Source: an uncultured Clostridia bacterium (GTDB taxonomy: Bacteria; Bacillota; Clostridia; Christensenellales; Aristaeellaceae). From it: 8,559 bases of DNA. Made by a program: the position numbers and the translations under genes. The stretch lies in NCBI GenBank assembly GCA_934670175.1, contig CAKUOX010000084.1, forward strand, positions 1 through 8,559, given 5' to 3'. The notes beneath the pieces were generated by a model. That model saw only the letters and a list, made by a program, of their open reading frames with translations. It did not search any database and had not been told where the DNA came from. Below are positions 5,578 to 8,559 of the stretch, one piece after another; the first letter of the stretch is position 1, and the number at the start of each line of letters is the position of its first letter.

Positions 5578-8325
5578 ATGGAAAGAGGTCGTATACGGAA
5601 TAAAAGCCGCTTTGCCGCGCGCTATACGCTTCTGTACATCGCGGCGGCAGCGCCGATGCTGCTGTTGCTGATCGTATCGGGCAAGACGCTGCTGTGGGGC
5701 AACGACGCCTTCTATCAGCAGTATCCGGTGCTTTACAGCGCGTCGGCAGCTGTGCGCGGGCTGTTTTCCGGCGGCTTTGAAATGCTGAATCTGTCGCTCG
5801 GTCAGGGTATGGATCAGCTGTCGACGCTGGCGTATTATGGCCTGACCGATCCATTCCAGTGGCTGGGCGCGTTGTTTCAGGGGCGCGCGCTGGAGATATA
5901 CTACCACGAGCTGGTTTTCGTATATATCTACCTGAGCGGCCTGTATTTCATGCTCTACGTTCGCAGAATCCGCCTGATCCGGAGCGACGGCTGGGCGCTG
6001 GCAATTGCGGGTATGGTCTTTGCCTTCTGCGGCTATCAGACCATCGGCATCATCAAAAATCCCTACTACGCGGCGGGCAGTCTGTATCTGGTGCTGATGC
6101 TGCTGGCTGTGGAGCGCGTATTTCAGGAGCGGAAATGGCTGATGCTGAGCCTGATGACGCTGCTGATGCTGATCTCCAATTTCTATCTGGCGTTTCAGAC
6201 CACGCTGCTCGTGGTGATCTACATCGTAATACGCCTGATTGCGCGCCTGCGCCGCGTGGGCGTAAAGCGCAGCGCGGGCGATGGCTTCATTCTGCTGGGC
6301 AGTTATCTGCTGGGGCTGATGCTCAGCGGTGCGGTGCTGGTGCCGGTGGCGATGAATTACCTTGCCAGCAGCCGCGTGGACGCGCTGTGCGGTTACACGG
6401 ACTCGCTGCTGCATTATCCGGCAGCGTATTATTTGAAGCTGCTGGCGCTTTTCTGTGCGCCCTACGACTATGCGGGCTATTGGGCGCTTCAGAGCTTTTG
6501 TCCGCTGGCGCTGTTCGGCGTGATGCTGCTGCTGGTGCGAAGAAAGCGGCTGTGCCCGCAGGATGCGTACCGCGCGCAGCTGCGCGCCGGACTGGCTGTG
6601 GGCCTCGTATGTCTGTGCATACCGCTGTGCGGCAAGCTGTTTAACGGCATGGGCTATGTCACCAACCGCTGGTGCTACGGCTATGCGTTCATCGTGTGCC
6701 TGTGCGCGGCGTGGGCCGTTCCGAAGCTCATGGAGCCGGCGTTTGCGGGCAGAAAGCGCGTGGCGCTGGGGACGTTCGCGTGGGCGGCGCTGATGCTGGT
6801 CTACGCGGTCATTGCGCCGAGGCTACCGATGATGAATGGCGCGGGCAACGCTGTGGCGATAAGCGGTTACAGCAAATTCACCAAATCACTGGCGGCAATC
6901 GCGGGTGCGCTGGCTGTGGCGGCCAGCGGTGCGGCGCTGCTGTGGCTGGATCGGCGCATTTCGCACGGCAGGGGAAATGCCATGCGGGCGCTTGCCTGGC
7001 TCACGGCGGTCTGTTGTCTGGCATATTCCATCGGCTATGGCTTTGTGGCGGCGACGAGCAGTGAGTTCTTTCCGCAGGGCGTGGATGTGCGCATCGAAAG
7101 TGAAACGGCGGCGGCGTCCCGCGCGATCGATGATGACAGCTTTTACCGCGTGGATTCGGGCATAAATACGGACAGCCACGCGGAAATGCTGGATTATCGC
7201 GGCACTTCCTATTATTGGAGCCTGATCCCCGCGTGGGTGGCGGCGCATTATACAGATCTGGAGCTTTCTACACAGCGCTGGACGTTCCGCGTCGAAGGCA
7301 TGAGCGGCGACAGCTACCTTTCCGCGCTGGCAGATGTGGGCTATGCGCTGCGCCCGCAGCGCGACGGCGCCGCCTGCCTGCCTGCGGATTGCGTGCTCGT
7401 CGATACGACGTCGCTGCCGAACGGCGGTGCGGTCGACATTTACGAGAATCCAAATCGGCTGGCGTTGGGCTATATGTTTGACAGCGCAATGTCTGCGGAC
7501 GAATATGCGGCGCTTACGCCGATTGAAAAGCGCCAGGCGCTGATCTCCTGTGCGGTGCTGGCGGATGAGAATCCGGATATGCCCGCGTGGAACGGCGAAT
7601 TTGAAACGCAGGCGCTGGACTGGCAGGTCGCTGCCAGCAGCGGCGTCGAGCTTGACGGCAATGTGCTTCGCGGCGAGGCGGGCGGTACGCTTGAGATCGC
7701 GTTTCAGGCGGCGCCGGAAACCGAGGTCTATCTCTGGCTGGAGGGAACCGAGCTGCTCGAAGCGGACGATGATACGGATCTGTGCCTGTACGCGCAGAGC
7801 GATGCAGGCACGAATCGTGCCTATTTTATCCTGCCGGGCGGCGTGTTTAATTACGATCAGACGGGCGTCTGCCTGCGGCTGGGGTACAGCGAGACTGGCC
7901 TGAGCAGCTGCACGCTGCGCTTTAAGGTCGCGGGCGCGCTGCGTTTTGACGCCATGCAGGTGGTTTCCGTGCCCGCAGAATACTGCCGAAGCGCAGTGGA
8001 GCATATCCGCGCGGATGGGTTGTGGAACGCCGAGATCGGGCGCGATCGCGCCAGCGGCATGGTTACGGCGGCGCGTGACGGCATATTGCAGATCGCACTG
8101 CCGTACAGCAGCGGCTGGACGGCGCGTGTGGACGGCGAAGCGGCGCAGATATTCCGCTGCGGCGGCATGTATATGGGCATTGAGCTGAGCGCGGGCGAGC
8201 ATCAGGTGGAGCTCAGCTACGAAACGCCGGGCTTACGCCTTGGCGTGGGGCTTTCGATCGCAGGCGCGCTGATCGCGGCGGTGCTGGCGCTTCTGACGCG
8301 CCGTCGCCGCGCACGGCAGGGCTGA
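5578..8325 (+). CDS. YfhO-family multi-pass membrane protein, probable GT-C-type glycosyltransferase
   Basis: 915 residues, close to the 850-900 typical of YfhO proteins. Residues 1-500 are membrane-rich, with hydrophobic segments at roughly 16-34, 111-129, 139-157, 163-180, 187-201, 203-224, 236-258, 306-320, 336-352, 366-382, 396-414, 436-456 and 471-491. About 500-885 is a soluble, probably extracytoplasmic, beta-rich part, and a last helix at 888-906 is followed by RRRRAR (908-913), expected in the cytoplasm. GNDAFYQQYPVL (41-52) in the first outer loop, G-QGMD then DPF (75-93), and the C-terminal PYSSGWTARVDG (842-853) with LSAGEHQVELSYETPG (870-885) are YfhO-like features. Characterised relatives in Bacillus and Listeria decorate teichoic acids with sugars from lipid-linked donors, so cell-envelope glycosylation is the best inference; donor and acceptor are unknown. 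AAAGGAG (5564-5570) lies 7 nt before the ATG. I see no promoter of its own, so it may be read through from the SDR gene. Confidence 0.88.
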   Translation: MERGRIRNKSRFAARYTLLYIAAAAPMLLLLIVSGKTLLWGNDAFYQQYPVLYSASAAVRGLFSGGFEMLNLSLGQGMDQLSTLAYYGLTDPFQWLGALFQGRALEIYYHELVFVYIYLSGLYFMLYVRRIRLIRSDGWALAIAGMVFAFCGYQTIGIIKNPYYAAGSLYLVLMLLAVERVFQERKWLMLSLMTLLMLISNFYLAFQTTLLVVIYIVIRLIARLRRVGVKRSAGDGFILLGSYLLGLMLSGAVLVPVAMNYLASSRVDALCGYTDSLLHYPAAYYLKLLALFCAPYDYAGYWALQSFCPLALFGVMLLLVRRKRLCPQDAYRAQLRAGLAVGLVCLCIPLCGKLFNGMGYVTNRWCYGYAFIVCLCAAWAVPKLMEPAFAGRKRVALGTFAWAALMLVYAVIAPRLPMMNGAGNAVAISGYSKFTKSLAAIAGALAVAASGAALLWLDRRISHGRGNAMRALAWLTAVCCLAYSIGYGFVAATSSEFFPQGVDVRIESETAAASRAIDDDSFYRVDSGINTDSHAEMLDYRGTSYYWSLIPAWVAAHYTDLELSTQRWTFRVEGMSGDSYLSALADVGYALRPQRDGAACLPADCVLVDTTSLPNGGAVDIYENPNRLALGYMFDSAMSADEYAALTPIEKRQALISCAVLADENPDMPAWNGEFETQALDWQVAASSGVELDGNVLRGEAGGTLEIAFQAAPETEVYLWLEGTELLEADDDTDLCLYAQSDAGTNRAYFILPGGVFNYDQTGVCLRLGYSETGLSSCTLRFKVAGALRFDAMQVVSVPAEYCRSAVEHIRADGLWNAEIGRDRASGMVTAARDGILQIALPYSSGWTARVDGEAAQIFRCGGMYMGIELSAGEHQVELSYETPGLRLGVGLSIAGALIAAVLALLTRRRRARQG

Positions 8326-8342
8326 GTATTTCTATAAGAGAA

Positions 8343-8369
8343 GGCCGCCAGCTTCGTTTGCTGGCGGCC
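8343..8369 (+). terminator. Hairpin after the yfhO-like gene, probable terminator with weak T-tract
   Basis: GGCCGCCAGC (8343-8352) pairs perfectly over 10 bp with GCTGGCGGCC (8360-8369) around TTCGTTT. It begins 17 bases after the stop codon, the expected position for a terminator. The following bases, ATTGTCTGTCG, are only moderately T-rich, so efficiency is uncertain. The same design (10-11 bp GC stem, 7-nt loop, poor T-tract) occurs at 5527-5555. Confidence 0.65.
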
Positions 8370-8389
8370 ATTGTCTGTCGAAAAACCCA

Positions 8390-8426
8390 GGAGAGCTCGA
8401 AAAGGTCGAAGCCTTCCCGAGCTTCC
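8390..8426. other. Hairpin H2 of the terminal array
   Basis: Outer GGA (8390-8392) pairs with TCC (8424-8426), with G8393 bulged. AGCTCG (8394-8399) pairs with CGAGCT (8418-8423). After a 2x2 internal loop (AA/CC), AAGG (8402-8405) pairs with CCTT (8412-8415) around TCGAAG. That is thirteen base pairs in 37 nt, with a layout (stem, internal loop, stem) like that of H4 and H5. Confidence 0.55.
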
Positions 8427-8430
8427 AATC

Positions 8431-8457
8431 GTGCCCAGCGGCATGTACGGTGGGCAC
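8431..8457. other. Hairpin H3 of the terminal array
   Basis: GTGCCCA (8431-8437) and TGGGCAC (8451-8457) form a perfect 7-bp stem around a 13-nt loop (GCGGCATGTACGG). It lies 4 bases after H2 and 3 bases before H4, which supports reading the block as one folded unit. Confidence 0.55.
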
Positions 8458-8460
8458 GGG

Positions 8461-8503
8461 CGATTTTTGCGGCGGGAAATCCCATTTTCCAGAGCAAAAA
8501 TCG
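8461..8503. repeat. 43-nt palindromic unit, copy 1 (hairpin H4)
   Basis: CGATTTTTGC (8461-8470) pairs perfectly with GCAAAAATCG (8494-8503). A 3x3 internal loop (GGC/AGA) separates this from an inner stem of GGGAAAT (8474-8480) with ATTTTCC (8484-8490), including one G-T pair, around the loop CCC. It is 43 nt in total, the same length and layout as the copy at 8512-8554. Confidence 0.75.
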
Positions 8504-8511
8504 TTTCCCTG

Positions 8512-8554
8512 CAGTTTTTGCGCCCGGAAATCTGAAGGATTTCAGCAAAAACTG
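8512..8554. repeat. 43-nt palindromic unit, copy 2 (hairpin H5)
   Basis: CAGTTTTTGC (8512-8521) pairs perfectly with GCAAAAACTG (8545-8554). Inside, GAAATC (8527-8532) pairs with GATTTC (8538-8543) around TGAAG. Relative to copy 1 the second and third outer pairs change from G-C and A-T to A-T and G-C, so pairing is kept while sequence changes. The start-to-start distance between copies is 51 bases. Only 5 bases of the window follow, so further copies cannot be excluded. Confidence 0.75.
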
Positions 8555-8559
8555 GTGAG

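Larger units (their letters stand above)
8390..8554. ncRNA. Candidate structured RNA or palindromic element: four packed hairpins
   Basis: After the 8343-8369 hairpin, the gene-free end of the window is filled by four consecutive stem-loops separated by only 4, 3 and 8 bases. H2, 8390-8426: AGCTCG/CGAGCT plus inner AAGG/CCTT and outer GGA/TCC. H3, 8431-8457: GTGCCCA/TGGGCAC. H4 is 8461-8503 and H5 is 8512-8554. Almost every base of 8390-8554 lies in a stem or a short loop. GGG (8458-8460) can also pair with CCC (8507-8509) around H4. I see no promoter for it and do not recognise it as a known RNA class. The strand is undetermined because hairpins look alike on both strands. It may continue past the window edge. 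Confidence 0.5.

Noticed and set aside
4607..5854. A 415-codon - strand frame opposite the SDR gene, and similar ones at 5515-6414 and 6886-8202.
   Set aside because: These are antisense shadows of well-supported + strand genes, with low-complexity composition and no recognisable motif.
8431..8457. Possible group II intron fragment, from the GTACGGT-like bases in the H3 loop region.
   Set aside because: No reverse transcriptase, no domain V-like hairpin and no intron boundary can be seen; the resemblance is only a few bases.
8461..8554. Possible CRISPR array from the two repeated units.
   Set aside because: Only two units, imperfect, with an 8-base gap. The repeats are internally palindromic across their whole length and no cas gene is nearby.
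8358..8558. A 66-codon + strand frame at the window end, and a 111-codon - strand frame at 8213-8548.
   Set aside because: Both cover the hairpin block. Their composition is what translated palindromes give, no RBS is convincing, and the - strand one overlaps the end of the yfhO-like gene.

Overview
The window reads as an ordinary chromosomal stretch of a GC-rich Bacillota (Firmicutes), most likely a gut-type Clostridia. The evidence is a pheS-pheT pair whose PheS carries the four-cysteine CxxC...CxxC segment seen in Firmicutes-type PheS, strong AAAGGAG ribosome binding sites, sigma-A-like promoters (TTGACT-N17-TAAAAT and TAGAAA-N17-TATAAT), and a large YfhO-family membrane protein. The genus cannot be fixed from the sequence. 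All five genes lie on the + strand. The long open frames on the - strand are shadows of these genes.

Layout. 1-447 is the 3' part of pheS and 480-2870 is complete pheT. Together they encode the two chains of phenylalanyl-tRNA synthetase, and a canonical terminator follows (2894-2933). 2934-3133 is a gene-free regulatory stretch with a good promoter flanked by two inverted repeats that share GCCGC/GCGGC arms. 3134-4537 encodes a COG2509-type FAD-dependent dehydrogenase of unknown substrate with an N-terminal cysteine cluster. 4538-4633 holds a second promoter whose -10 box sits inside a near-perfect palindrome. 4634-5509 encodes a short-chain dehydrogenase closely resembling sorbitol-6-phosphate 2-dehydrogenase (SrlD). 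5527-5555 is a strong 11-bp hairpin without a T-tract. 5578-8325 encodes a 915-residue YfhO-family multi-pass membrane protein (GT-C-like, probably cell-envelope glycosylation), followed by another strong hairpin (8343-8369).

The last 170 bases (8390-8554) are the least ordinary part. Four hairpins are packed almost end to end. The last two are each exactly 43 nt, have the same architecture, and differ at two outer base pairs in a compensatory way. This looks like a structured RNA or a palindromic repeat element cut by the window edge, and it is the best candidate here for something undescribed.

Functionally the window holds separate transcription units rather than one pathway. pheST is housekeeping translation. 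The FAD enzyme and the SDR each have their own promoter. The yfhO-like gene has no promoter I can see and may depend on read-through past the 5527-5555 hairpin. I see no CRISPR array, tRNA, rRNA, transposase or phage gene.
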